Below are positions 1 through 8,530 of a stretch of DNA of 64,000 bases, piece by piece. Origin of the DNA: Aureococcus anophagefferens (taxonomy: Eukaryota; Sar; Pelagophyceae; Pelagomonadales; Pelagomonadaceae); contig NW_008705580.1 of NCBI RefSeq assembly GCF_000186865.1, forward strand, positions 148,090-212,089, read 5' to 3'. Position 1 is the stretch's first letter. Each line of letters starts with the position of its first letter. The translations under genes and the position numbers were made by a program. The notes under the pieces were generated by a model that saw only the letters and a program-made list of their open reading frames with translations, ran no database searches and was not told the DNA's origin.

Positions 1-34
1 CCGACGCTCGCGCCGACGCTTGGTGCACGCGTAG

Positions 35-393
35 GGCGGCGACAACAACGACAAGCTCACCATCGAGTCCGGCTCCAACAATCTCCTCTACGTCAGCGTC
101 TCCCGCGTCCATTCCGAAAACCATCGCCGCGTTTTTCGACATGTTCTTCGTAGGGCGGCGAAGGCACGGACACCTTCTCCCGGCCGGGCGGGAACACGGA
201 AGACACCAAGGGTTCCAAGGACGGCAAAGGCAACGAGGTCAAAGACTCCTCCACGCCGCTCATCGTCGGCCTCTGCGTCGGCGCGGCCGTCCTCGTCCTC
301 GTCCTCGCCGTCGTCGTCCGCAAGCTCCGCGGCCGCGCCGCGGAGGAGACGTCGGCGCCGCAGCTCGACGCGGAGGTCCAGGTGGAGGCCTAA
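35..393 (+). CDS. 3' end of a single-pass membrane protein (two exons)
   Basis: Partial gene entering from the left edge. The last exon, 154-393, reads an acidic/basic linker, then a hydrophobic helix of about 22 residues (starting STPLIVGLCVGAAVLVLV) followed by a basic stop-transfer stretch and a short acidic tail ending at TAA 391-393. This is the C-terminus of a type I membrane protein. A preceding exon is proposed at 35-91 (reads GGDNNDKLTIESGSNNLLY), with an intron at 92-153 (GTCAGC...TAG, 62 bp, phase 0). Both exons start with GGCGGCGA after a GTAG acceptor. Function is not recognisable from the tail. The last exon is well supported; the upstream exon and its donor are tentative. Confidence 0.5.
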
Positions 394-969
394 GAGGGCG
401 CGATGAGCCGCGCCTCGAAGCGATGAGAGGTGACGGCCACGCCCCCAAGTCGTCCCGACCCCGCGTCCGGACCATGGATGCCGCCGCGAGCTTCCTACAC
501 CTGACGCCGACGGATCCAACCCCCCGCCCGTGCGCGCGCGCGAGCCCCCGCGACCGACGTCGCGACGAGTCGGCCCGCCAGTGTTCGCGCGCGCGTTCCC
601 CCAAGCATAACGGGCGAACGTCAAATTGGATAGACAGCGACCGCACGAAGTTGATGGGCACGTCGTCGGGCCACGCGAGCTCGTGCCGCTGGAGCTCGTC
701 AGGACCTCGCGCTCGAGGAAGTGGCAGTCGCAGGCCGGCAGATTACTTTTGCCTTGACGCGTCTCTAAACGTAGGGGGCCCGGGAGGAACCGCGGGAGTA
801 GGAGGTTTGGGGACTCGGACTCGACCTCAGGCTCAGCCGGAGCCGGCCTGGCGCCTCGCCACGAGGCGGCCGAGGGAGAGCTCTAGAGCTTGGGTTGGGT
901 CGTCCAGTGGTCCTCGATCTTGCAGATTACTTTTGCCACAAAAAAAGAGCGGTCCCGGCGATTTTCAAG
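394..969. other. intergenic region without a supported gene
   Basis: No convincing coding frame. Open frames exist on both strands but read as low-complexity Arg/Pro/Gly-rich noise. The 16-base string GCAGATTACTTTTGCC occurs twice (738-753 and 922-937), the second copy about 30 bp before the next start codon, so it may be promoter-associated. Otherwise nothing seen. Confidence 0.5.
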
Positions 970-2671
970 ATGCCGCCGAAGAAGTCCAGATGCACCTGGG
1001 CCGCCTGGTTCGCGGCCTGCGTGATTTCCTACGCCCTCGGGGCGTTTAACGGGAGCCATTGGGCGCTCTCCGGCGAGCCGTCGATTTTTCGCGCGGCGCC
1101 GGGGAAGGCCCCCGACGCGCTCGCGGCGGCGGAGCTCGCGGTGAAGAACGCCAACGCCGCGCTCGCCGCGGCGCGCGAGGACGTCGACCGCTCCCGCGCC
1201 GCCGCGGCCGCCGCGCGCGGGGCCGCGACGCGCTGCGAGGCCGCGGCCGCCGCGCCGCCGCCGCCCGCGCGAAAGCTCCCGCTCGCGCGCTTCGAGCGCG
1301 ACTGCGAGGCCAAGTGGGGGTCCGGGCTCGTCGAGAGCTACCGGTCGTCGGCGGCGGCCTATTGCGACGGCGGCGGCTCGTCGCTCGTGTGCTACGCCAG
1401 CCGCCTCGAGCACAACGGCAAGCTCGGCCACTTTTGCGTCGGAAAGAATTTGGTCGTCGACTTCGCCAAGGTCGCGGGCGGCACGATGCTCGACGAAGCC
1501 CGGCGGAAACGCGCGCTACCACGCCTTCGGGGCCGGCGCGCTCTCGGGGACGTGCGAGAAAACGGCGGCCTGGGACGCGGCCGCGTTCATGCCGCACGCG
1601 GCCCCGCTCCTGCGGGGCATGGCCTTCGAAGCGGACGCCGCCGGCGCGCGCGACGAGGCGGGGACGACCTATTTGATGGCGCGCGACGAGGACGGCGAGA
1701 ACATGTTCCACTCGGCCGCGGACTTTTTGAACGCGTACCTCGTGTCCCGCGTCCTGGGCTCGGACCGGTCCGACTGGGTCACCGTGCTCTTCGACCGCAT
1801 GCCCGACTTTGCGTACACGTCGCTGATCGAGAAGACGTTCAGCCGCCGGGGCCCGCCGAGGCGCGCCGCGGACTACGGGGGACGCGTCCGCTTCGAGACG
1901 CTCGTCTTCCACCTCGAGTCGCCCGCGGGCATCGTCCGGCGTCCCGCGGCCGCGACGACCTTCGAGAGATGTCTGAAGCATCGCGCATTCGGTAGGCATC
2001 GTCGCGCCCCACTTCGTGCCCAAGGGCATCATGACGTGCCGGCGGTCGAGCCTCTGGCTCGGCTACCGGAACGCGGTGCTGGACGGCTTCGGGCTGCTGG
2101 ACGCGGCGCCGCCGAAGGCGCCCCACGTCGTGCTGAGCGTCCGGCGGCGCACGGCCGCGAAGAACGTGGGCCGCGTCTTCGCCGACGAGGCGGCGCTCGC
2201 GGGCGTGCTCGCCGAGGGGAACGCGATGACGTCCGAGGTCGTCGACCTCGGCAGTTTGAGCTTCGAGGACCAGATCCGGAAGATGCGGTCGACGAACGTC
2301 TCGTGGGCGCCCACGGCGCGGGCCTCATGCACGTGCTCTTCCTCGCGGACGAGGCGGTGCTTTTAGAGATCCACCCGTCCTACCGGCTCGACCGCCACTT
2401 CCGGCTCGCGGCGCGCATGGTCGGCGCGCTCTACCTGCCGATGCGGTCCACGGGCCAGGTGTCCTGCAAGGGCACGTCCGACGCCATCCCCGTCGACGCG
2501 AACGAGTTCCGCGCCGCCCTCGACGGCGCGGTGCGCGCCGCGCGGTCCTTCGACGACGGCGTCTCCGAGTGCGGCCTGACCTGCGACCCGCGGATCCTGG
2601 CGTTGGACGAGTCGAACGCGGGCCACCTGCCGCCGGGCGCGAAGGGCCTGTCGACGAAGTTCCCCTGCTGA
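970..2671 (+). CDS. GT61-type glycosyltransferase-like protein (type II membrane), frame-broken
   Basis: Probable Golgi glycosyltransferase of the GT61/DUF563 (EOGT-like) kind. It starts MPPKKSRCTW with an N-terminal membrane anchor (residues 9-27), then an Ala-rich stem. The C-terminal half carries the family signature HGAGLMHVLFL followed by an LLEIHP segment (around 2315-2380), as in EOGT/XylT proteins. The reading frame changes three times. Near 1500 one extra C shifts the frame (LDEA to GGNARYHAFGAG). At 1929-1995 a 67-bp GC-AG intron restores SPAGIVAPHFVP. Near 2308 one missing base separates STNV from VGAHGAGL. Both indels lie in conserved-looking protein, so assembly error or recent decay is possible. 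It is convergent with the GT18-like gene. Confidence 0.7.
1929..1995 (+). other. 67-bp GC-AG intron flanked by an 8-bp direct repeat
   Basis: GCATCGTC occurs at the donor (1929-1936) and directly after the acceptor TAG (1996-2003). Removing 1929-1995 joins SPAG to IVAPHFVPKG in frame. The donor is GC, part of the repeat. This is the same geometry as the longer introner elements in this window, but no terminal inverted repeat or shared core sequence is visible. Confidence 0.55.
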
Positions 2672-2753
2672 CACATGGCTCTCCGCGGCGCGAACCGCGC
2701 TGGGACCTTTGCCGGCGGCCTCCACGGGCTCTAGGTCGAGCGGCGTTTGCCAT

Positions 2754-2773
2754 ATCCCGCCGGCCGGCGGGAT
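2754..2773. repeat. 20-bp perfect palindrome between convergent genes
   Basis: ATCCCGCCGGCCGGCGGGAT is a perfect inverted repeat in the 124-bp gap between the stop codons of two convergent glycosyltransferase genes. A strong GC hairpin here could mark 3' ends of both transcripts. Function is inferred from position only. Confidence 0.5.
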
Positions 2774-2795
2774 GTGCTTAAAAAAGTGCTTGACA

Positions 2796-4213
2796 TTACG
2801 CGGCCGCGAGCCACGCGGCGATGCGCTCGAGGATCGCCGCGTCGCCGTAGGATTCCGGCAGCCGGCTCTCGACCTTCGGCAGCGACCGCTGGAGCTCGAC
2901 GGCGCGCGCGACGGCGCCGGGGAACGCGTCGAGCGTCGTCGAGACGACCCAGGGCGCGCCGACGGCGTCGGCGAAGTCGTGCTGCGTCCTCCAGGGCAGG
3001 CGCGGGTTCACCCACTTCTCGACGCGCGGCTTCGCGTACTTGACCTGGACGACGGCGCAGCCGTGCTCGAGCGCGTCGAGCGCGTTGGGCCCGAGGACGG
3101 GGTCGCCGAGGCCGAGGACGACGGACGCCTCGGCGAGGAGCGCGGCGTAGGCGTCCGGCGCGAGCAGGCCGCGGTTCGCGACGCCCGCGGGCGCCGAGAA
3201 GCCCTTCCCCGACGCGTCGACGGTCGCGACGACGGCCTCGACGCCGGGCAGCTTCGCGACGCGCTCGAGCATGGACCGCACGGCGGGCGTGAAGTACTTG
3301 GGCTCCTTGCCGGCGACGAGGACGACGGGCCGCTTCCTCGCCGGCGGGCGCCGCCGGAAGGCCGCGTCCTCGGACCGGAAGCCGACCCACGTGTTGCCGC
3401 AGGGGTACGGGTACGGCGTGAGGTAGTGCGCCGGCGTCGTGCCCTTGCGCGCCTGCGCGGCCGGCGTGCCCCAGAAGTCGACGTCGTAGCGCGTCCCGTG
3501 CCGCGCGACGCGGTCGACGAGCTTCGCGTCCGTGTACCTGGGGGAGGCGCGGGTTCGGCGGAGCGAACGGCGGGGGGGCGCGGGCCGCGCGCTGGTCGCT
3601 GACGACGACGACCTTCCGCCCGGGCGTCGGCCGGTACGCGTCGGCCTCCCGCGCGTCGCCGACGACCGCCGTCGCCCCGCCGAGGGCTTTCGCGGCCCAG
3701 AGCAGCGCCTCGAAGATCTTGAACTCGCCGAACGTGTTCCCGTGGTCGTAGAGCTTCGCCTTGACGACGACGAGGTCCACGGGCTCCGCCGGCCTCGCGG
3801 GCGCGCGCGGCGGCGGCGGCGGGATCGCGGCGGCGGGCGGCGGCGGCGGTGGCCTCGCGGGCGCGCGCGGCGGCGGCGGCGGGATCGCGGCGGCGGGCGG
3901 CGGCGGCAGTGGCCGGCGCGGGCGCGCGCGGCGGCGGCGGCGGCGGCGCGGCGGCCGGCGGCGGCCTCGCGCGCGGCGGCGGCTCCGCGGCGGCCGCGGC
4001 CGCGGCGGCGGCGCGCTGCCGCGGGAGCGCGTCCAGCGTGCGCAGCAGCGCGTCCGACAGCTCCTCGGAGATCTTGACGCCGGCGCGGAGGTCCGCGACG
4101 CGCGCCTCGAGCTCCGCCGACGCGTCGTGGCGCTGCGGCGTCGCGAGGAGCTGGTTGAGGAACATGCAGCATGTGATGGTGCCGACGACTGTGAGCGCGG
4201 TGCGGAGCTGCAT
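2796..4213 (-). CDS. GT18 (MGAT5-like) N-acetylglucosaminyltransferase-like protein, frame-broken
   Basis: Type II membrane protein: MQLRTALTVVGTITCCMFLNQLL anchor (residues 1-23), coiled stem, a Pro/Ala-rich low-complexity linker, then a catalytic-type domain. The C-terminal block (around 2990-3150) reads SVVLGLGDPVLGPNALDALEHGCAVVQ, matching the GLG-P--GP--L-A--GC signature of the MGAT5 family (beta-1,6-GlcNAc branching of N-glycans). The frame shifts twice: in the GCC-rich linker near 3905-3925, and between APPNPRLPQ and YTDAKLVDRV near 3535. The second break could be a short intron ending in CCCCAG or an indel beside a seven-G run. The stop is TAA at 2796-2798. An adjacent convergent GT61-like gene suggests a locus for surface glycans. 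Confidence 0.65.
3791..3910 (-). repeat. 60-bp minisatellite, two tandem copies, within the GT18-like gene
   Basis: Units 3791-3850 and 3851-3910 match at 58 of 60 bases and encode a 20-residue Pro/Ala/Arg block. A degenerate third unit follows with a net length change that shifts the frame, so slippage here probably explains the first frame break of the gene. Confidence 0.85.
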
Positions 4214-4501
4214 GGTGCCTGCGCAATTTCAGCTTCGCATCGTGCTACATCGTCGTTTGGGCTCGAGACATCATCACCGCCGGCGGCACCAAGGTCATCA
4301 CCGCGGGCCCACCAAAGCTTGCATGCAATTGCAAGGTCTTGTGGAGATTTGGATCTTCTGTCCGGACAGAAACCGGTCTGCGATCTTGGCATTGAACAAT
4401 CGTGAGGCCGGCGACAACCAGCGGTATCCGGTCGGGGTGCTCGGCGACACACCCCTGGCGACGTCCAAAAGCTGCCTGTCTATCCCGCTTAATCCACCAG
4501 C

Positions 4502-5182
4502 ATGATCGCGCGGCCCCAACTTCTCCTGTTGGCGCTCGTCGCACACACGAAAAGCTTCACCCTCGCCCCGCCGGCCCGACATACCACCCAGCTCCACGCG
4601 GCGGCCGTCAAGCAGCGCACGGCCCTGCCCGCGACGCTCCCCGAGGGCCTCTTCGACGCGCCGAAGCTCACGGCGACGGAGCAGCTGCGCCTCGGCCGCG
4701 ACGGCGAGCTCCGGCGGACGAACCGGCGCGGCCGCGGCGGCGAGTGCCTCCAGGTCGTCGAGACGGCGCTGTCGCCGGAGCAGTGCTGGAAGCAGATCCG
4801 CGACGTCGCCGAGTGGTCCACGCTCATGCGCGGCGTCAAGAGCAGCCGCGCCGCGGCGCCGCGCGCCGACGGCGTCGTCCGCGCGAATTTTGCCGTCACG
4901 AAGCTGCGCCTGCCCTGCGCGCTGCTCCTCAAGGAGGACCGCTCCGGCGCCGGCGGCCACGTCCTCGACTTCACGCTCGACCCGGAGAGCCCGCGCGTCG
5001 CGGTGCAGCGGTGCTCGGGCCGCTGGACCGTCGAGCGCGTCGCCGGCGGCCGCACGCGCGTGTCGCTCTGCGCCGAGATCAAGGCGACGCGCCTCGTGCC
5101 GGGCCAGGTCGTCGACTACGTCGCGACGCGGGCGTTGGACCGCGCGGTCGCGTGGATCCCGCGCGCGCGGTCGTCGCGATGA
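4502..5182 (+). CDS. START/SRPBCC-fold protein, plastid-targeted
   Basis: 226 residues. It begins with a signal peptide (MIARPQLLLLALVAHTK) and a Phe-containing junction SFTLAPPA followed by a Ser/Thr/Ala-rich transit-like stretch, the bipartite pattern of heterokont complex-plastid proteins. The mature part reads LQVVETALSPEQCWKQIRDVAEWSTLMRG and ends with an amphipathic helix, typical of the SRPBCC/START helix-grip fold (polyketide cyclase/dehydrase, lipid-transfer proteins). It probably binds a hydrophobic ligand in the plastid; the ligand is unknown. It shares a 288-bp divergent promoter region with the GT18-like gene. Confidence 0.65.
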   Translation: MIARPQLLLLALVAHTKSFTLAPPARHTTQLHAAAVKQRTALPATLPEGLFDAPKLTATEQLRLGRDGELRRTNRRGRGGECLQVVETALSPEQCWKQIRDVAEWSTLMRGVKSSRAAAPRADGVVRANFAVTKLRLPCALLLKEDRSGAGGHVLDFTLDPESPRVAVQRCSGRWTVERVAGGRTRVSLCAEIKATRLVPGQVVDYVATRALDRAVAWIPRARSSR

Positions 5183-5578
5183 GGGCGGCCTATAGCTCGT
5201 CTTCTATGTTGCTCTCCCGGCGGGTAACGCGCACGTTGCCTCGACCGCTGGGCCATCGACCCGGGCTGCGCGGCGCCCGGCCGGCGCGCGCAGCTGGTCG
5301 TCGCGACGTCCCGCCGCGAGTCTATGTTGAAGAGGCGTTTGAAGTCCAGAGCTCGGCGCCGACGCGACCGTGTGGGACGCGCCGCGCTCCATCGCGAGCG
5401 GCGCGCCGCGGCTGCCCTTCGACGTCGGCTGCCCTGGACGCGACGCCGCCGAAGAGCTTCGCGCTCCTGAGGAGCGACGCCTGGCAGCCCGACACGAAGT
5501 ACTTGGCGTCGCGGGCCAGTCGCTGTCCAACAACCGGCCGTCGCGGAGAGCTGCCAGGTGCGCGTCGACCCATCAAAC
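5183..5578. other. unassigned region, possible decayed coding sequence
   Basis: No complete gene. Around 5355-5540 protein-like segments appear but switch frame: one reads GADATVWDAPRSIASGAPRL, another about 60 bp further reads LDATPPKSFALLRSDAWQPD. This looks like a gene fragment with an indel, or 5' coding of the next gene. GGTCGTCGCGA is repeated at about 5169 and 5295. No homology recognised. Confidence 0.3.
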
Positions 5579-6304
5579 ATGGTCGACTGGTCGGTCTTCG
5601 GCCGGCACGAGGCCTACGGGAACGGCTTGAAGCGCGCGAAGCTGCGCGGCTGGATCTACGGCGTCGTCGCCGTCGCGGGCGCGCTGGCTTTGGCGTCGCG
5701 CGACCTGGGCCCGTCGCGGCAGCCCATGGCGTGCGCGACGCTGGTCGTCTACTGGTGGGGCGCCGTGCTCCACCTCGTGCCCTTCACGTCCGGCGAGGGC
5801 TACTGCGCCGCGCTCGCCGTCGACTTTTGCGTCATCACGAGCGTCTACACGGCGCACGTCGCGGTCTACTGCGGCCCGTCGCCGACGACGGCGCTGTCCC
5901 TGAGCATGAGCGCCGTGCTCGTGGCGTCCATGGCGTCGGCGGTCTTCGCGGGCCGCGACATCCAGTACCGGCGCGCGGAGCGCCACGTGCGGTCGGCGTT
6001 CGGCGTCGCGCACACGCTCCTGCTCTCCGCGGTGGAGTGGAGCCGCTGCGACGAGCCCTGGCTCGGCGCGACCGTCGTCGTCCTCAAGCTCTTCGCCTTT
6101 TGCTACTTTTTCTTCGGCGGCCGCATCGACGCGCCGACGCACTGGACGTTCGCGACGGTGCCGGGCTACTGGGACGTCCACGACAACTTCCACGTCATCG
6201 TCCTCGTCGTCCACGCCTTCCAGGTCCTCGCCGTGGGGCGCCAGGCGCCGCCCCACGCCTACGACCACCTCTGCGTCGCGGGCGCCCGGCGCGTCTGGCA
6301 GTGA
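5579..6304 (+). CDS. polytopic membrane protein of unknown function
   Basis: About 241 residues from the first ATG (an in-frame GTG lies at 5558). Six to seven hydrophobic helices are visible, for example WIYGVVAVAGALALA, YCAALAVDFCVITSVY and LKLFAFCYFFFGG. A conserved-looking segment TFATVPGYWDVHDNFHVIVL precedes the last helix, with His residues positioned as in several membrane hydrolase or receptor-like families, but I cannot assign one. It ends TGA at 6302-6304. The start is uncertain because upstream sequence is protein-like but frame-shifted. Confidence 0.6.
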   Translation: MVDWSVFGRHEAYGNGLKRAKLRGWIYGVVAVAGALALASRDLGPSRQPMACATLVVYWWGAVLHLVPFTSGEGYCAALAVDFCVITSVYTAHVAVYCGPSPTTALSLSMSAVLVASMASAVFAGRDIQYRRAERHVRSAFGVAHTLLLSAVEWSRCDEPWLGATVVVLKLFAFCYFFFGGRIDAPTHWTFATVPGYWDVHDNFHVIVLVVHAFQVLAVGRQAPPHAYDHLCVAGARRVWQ

Positions 6305-6561
6305 CGGCGCCTCGCGCGCGCCGGCCTAACGACGTTTAATCACTCGTGCTGGGTGGTCGTGGGCGCTTTCCCTTGCTTGCCGACGCCGTCGTGGGTCAGC
6401 GCGCGTTCAGCGGTGGAGCTGTATTTCGTTCAAAATTGCCTCGGCGACGTCGCTGTTTCAGCGAGCGGGCGCCCGCGGGCTGGGTCATCATCTCGTTTCA
6501 TACAAACAGTTTGTCGCGCGCCGCCAAGGCCGTGAATTCGCCGGGCCCGAGCGACGAAGAG

Positions 6562-8484
6562 ATGTTTTTCGAACGCATCGCGAGCGAAGCGGCCAACAAC
6601 GACCGGCTCGAACTGAGTGACCTCTCCTCCGACGAGGCCATCGAGGACGACCTCGCGCCCGTCGCCGCGGCCATGGAGGACCTCGCGCCCGTCGCGGCGC
6701 CCGCGCCGGGGGCGCCCGTCGCCGCGGCCGCGCCGGAGCCCAAGCCGCCCGCCGTGTGGCGCGCCCGGCCGCGGGAGCCGCCCGCCGCGACCGCGGCCGT
6801 GCCGCCCGCGGCGGCCGCGCCGGAGCCGCCCGTCGCGGCGGCCGCGCCGGAGCACAAGCTGCTCACGGAGCCGCCCGCCGCGGCCGCGCCGGAGCCGCCC
6901 GCCGCGGCCGCGCCGGAGCCGCCCGCCGCCGCGGAGCTCGAGGCGCCGCTCTCGCGGCCCACGGGAAGAGGCGTTTTGGCGCTCTTGCGCGGCCGCGTGC
7001 ACCTCGAGATCGGCGTCGCGAAGGGGGAGTGGGTGCTCCCCGGCGACGCCGACTACCGCGACGCGGACCGCATCTCCAAGTTCACGTACCGCCTCACGGC
7101 GCTCAGCGGGAAATGGGAGGGGTCCTTCGAGCTCAAGCCCGACGAAGAGGACGTGCAGACGATCGCGGACGCGATGGACCTCGTCGCGACGAAGAATGCC
7201 GCCGGCGGCCACAACCTCCGCGGCACGGGGCGCAACGCCTTCGGCGCCTACGCCATGGCCGGCACGGTCGACGCCGCCGGCGCGCTCGACCTCGCGCGCC
7301 TCGCCGTCGCCGCGCCCAAGCCGCCGAAGCGGCCCCGGGTCAAGGCGCCCGCGGCGCGCGCGGACCGGCCCGCGCCGACGGGACCTTGCGCGGCCGCGGC
7401 CCAGCGGTCCGCGGCGCGCGCCACGGAGCGGAGCCAGCTCGACTCGGTCCTCGCGCTCCGCGACGCGGCGCTCTCGCGCGAGCGCGAAGCCCTGCGCGCG
7501 CGCGACGCCGCGTGGGCCGATCGCGACGCCGCCATCGCCGAGCGCGACTCCGCGATCCGGCAGCGCGACGCCGCCATCGCCCAGCGCGACGCCGCCGTCG
7601 CCGAGCGCGACGCGTCGGCGGTCGCGCGCATCGAGGACGCGTTCGCGCTCCCCGCCTTTCCGCCGGCGCCGCCCGCCACGCTCGGCGCCCAGCCCGCGGC
7701 GCTGCCCGCCACGCTCGGCGCCGCGCCCGCGGCGCCGCCGCTCGGGCCCGCGGCGCCCGCGGCCGAGGGCGGCACGAAGCGCAAGCACTGGTGCCTGGGC
7801 GACGACGACGACGAGATCGCGACGCGCGTCAAGGCCACGATGCAGGCCGACCGCCGCGAGGGCACCTTCGGGACGCGCGAGTTCCGCGACTCGTCCAAGT
7901 CGCAGTACAACCACGCGTTCAAGCACTTCATCCCCTTCGCGCGGAAGTCGGCGCGCGACCTCGAGGTCCTCATGACCTTCGTCGCCGAGGACGGCCGCGT
8001 CTGCGACGAGATCTTCGTCGAGTTCGCCGAGCACTGCGACGCGCAGGACGACATGACCCAGTCCGTCTTCGCGAACTGCGTCAAGTGGATGCAGAAGAAC
8101 CTCGTCTGGCAGTGCGAGAAGAAGCAGCTCCCGGCGCCGAAGAAGGGCTACGTCGGCAAGGTCCCGGCCGTCAAGGCCGTCGCCGCGCGCCTCAAGGAGA
8201 CGCAGGCGGAGCGCAAGGCCACCAGCGAGGCCAGGGACGCGGCGCTCCTCGCGAAGCTGAGCCCCAGCCAGCGCGCCGCGCCGGACACGCTCGGCGCCTC
8301 GGCCTGCTTCCCCCGCGCCGCGCCGCCCGCGGCGCCGCGCTACGCCGCGCTCGGCGCGCCCTACGCCGCCGCGCCGCCCGCGGCGCCGCGCTACGCGTCG
8401 CTCGGCGCGCCCTGGCCGGCGCCGCCCGCGGCGCCGCGCTACGCCGCGCTCGGCGCGCCCTACGAGGCCCCGAGCCCCCCCTAG
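6562..8484 (+). CDS. Ala/Pro-rich protein with a small beta domain, coiled repeat and helical recombinase-like segment
   Basis: About 640 residues from the first in-frame ATG. Order: acidic N-terminus; Ala/Pro low complexity (residues 35-130); a compact domain (about 135-245) with KWEGSFELKPDEEDV and GTGRNAFGAYAMAGTVD, like small beta domains common in stramenopile proteins; a repeat of RDAAIAE/RDAAIAQ units (about 295-355) likely to form a coiled coil; a helical segment (about 430-550) with SSKSQYNHAFKHFIPFAR and a Trp-rich helix, resembling the SAM-like core-binding domain of tyrosine recombinases; and a tail of three YAALGAP repeats. No catalytic R-H-R-Y domain follows, so it is not an active integrase. 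Function unknown. Confidence 0.6.
   Translation: MFFERIASEAANNDRLELSDLSSDEAIEDDLAPVAAAMEDLAPVAAPAPGAPVAAAAPEPKPPAVWRARPREPPAATAAVPPAAAAPEPPVAAAAPEHKLLTEPPAAAAPEPPAAAAPEPPAAAELEAPLSRPTGRGVLALLRGRVHLEIGVAKGEWVLPGDADYRDADRISKFTYRLTALSGKWEGSFELKPDEEDVQTIADAMDLVATKNAAGGHNLRGTGRNAFGAYAMAGTVDAAGALDLARLAVAAPKPPKRPRVKAPAARADRPAPTGPCAAAAQRSAARATERSQLDSVLALRDAALSREREALRARDAAWADRDAAIAERDSAIRQRDAAIAQRDAAVAERDASAVARIEDAFALPAFPPAPPATLGAQPAALPATLGAAPAAPPLGPAAPAAEGGTKRKHWCLGDDDDEIATRVKATMQADRREGTFGTREFRDSSKSQYNHAFKHFIPFARKSARDLEVLMTFVAEDGRVCDEIFVEFAEHCDAQDDMTQSVFANCVKWMQKNLVWQCEKKQLPAPKKGYVGKVPAVKAVAARLKETQAERKATSEARDAALLAKLSPSQRAAPDTLGASACFPRAAPPAAPRYAALGAPYAAAPPAAPRYASLGAPWPAPPAAPRYAALGAPYEAPSPP
8311..8470 (+). 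repeat. coding tandem repeats at the 3' end of the Ala/Pro-rich gene
   Basis: Three imperfect units of about 51-57 bp encode (A)PPAAPRY(A/S)(A/S)LGAP. They end just before the stop codon. Confidence 0.75.
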
Positions 8485-8530
8485 CGCGTCCTAAAGGACA
8501 CTCCGAGCCCCCCCTCGCGTGTCCTCAAGG
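8470..8530. repeat. 33-bp-period tandem duplication spanning the stop codon
   Basis: The string CCGAGCCCCCCCT followed by CGCGTCCTMAAGG-like sequence occurs at 8470-8497 (containing the TAG stop) and again at 8503-8530, immediately before the stop codon of the convergent DHHC-like gene at 8531. Confidence 0.7.

Noticed and set aside
141..1049. 302-residue plus-strand frame as the first gene
   Set aside because: It is Arg/Pro/Gly-rich, overlaps the true membrane-protein exon in another frame, and crosses the start of the GT61-like gene.
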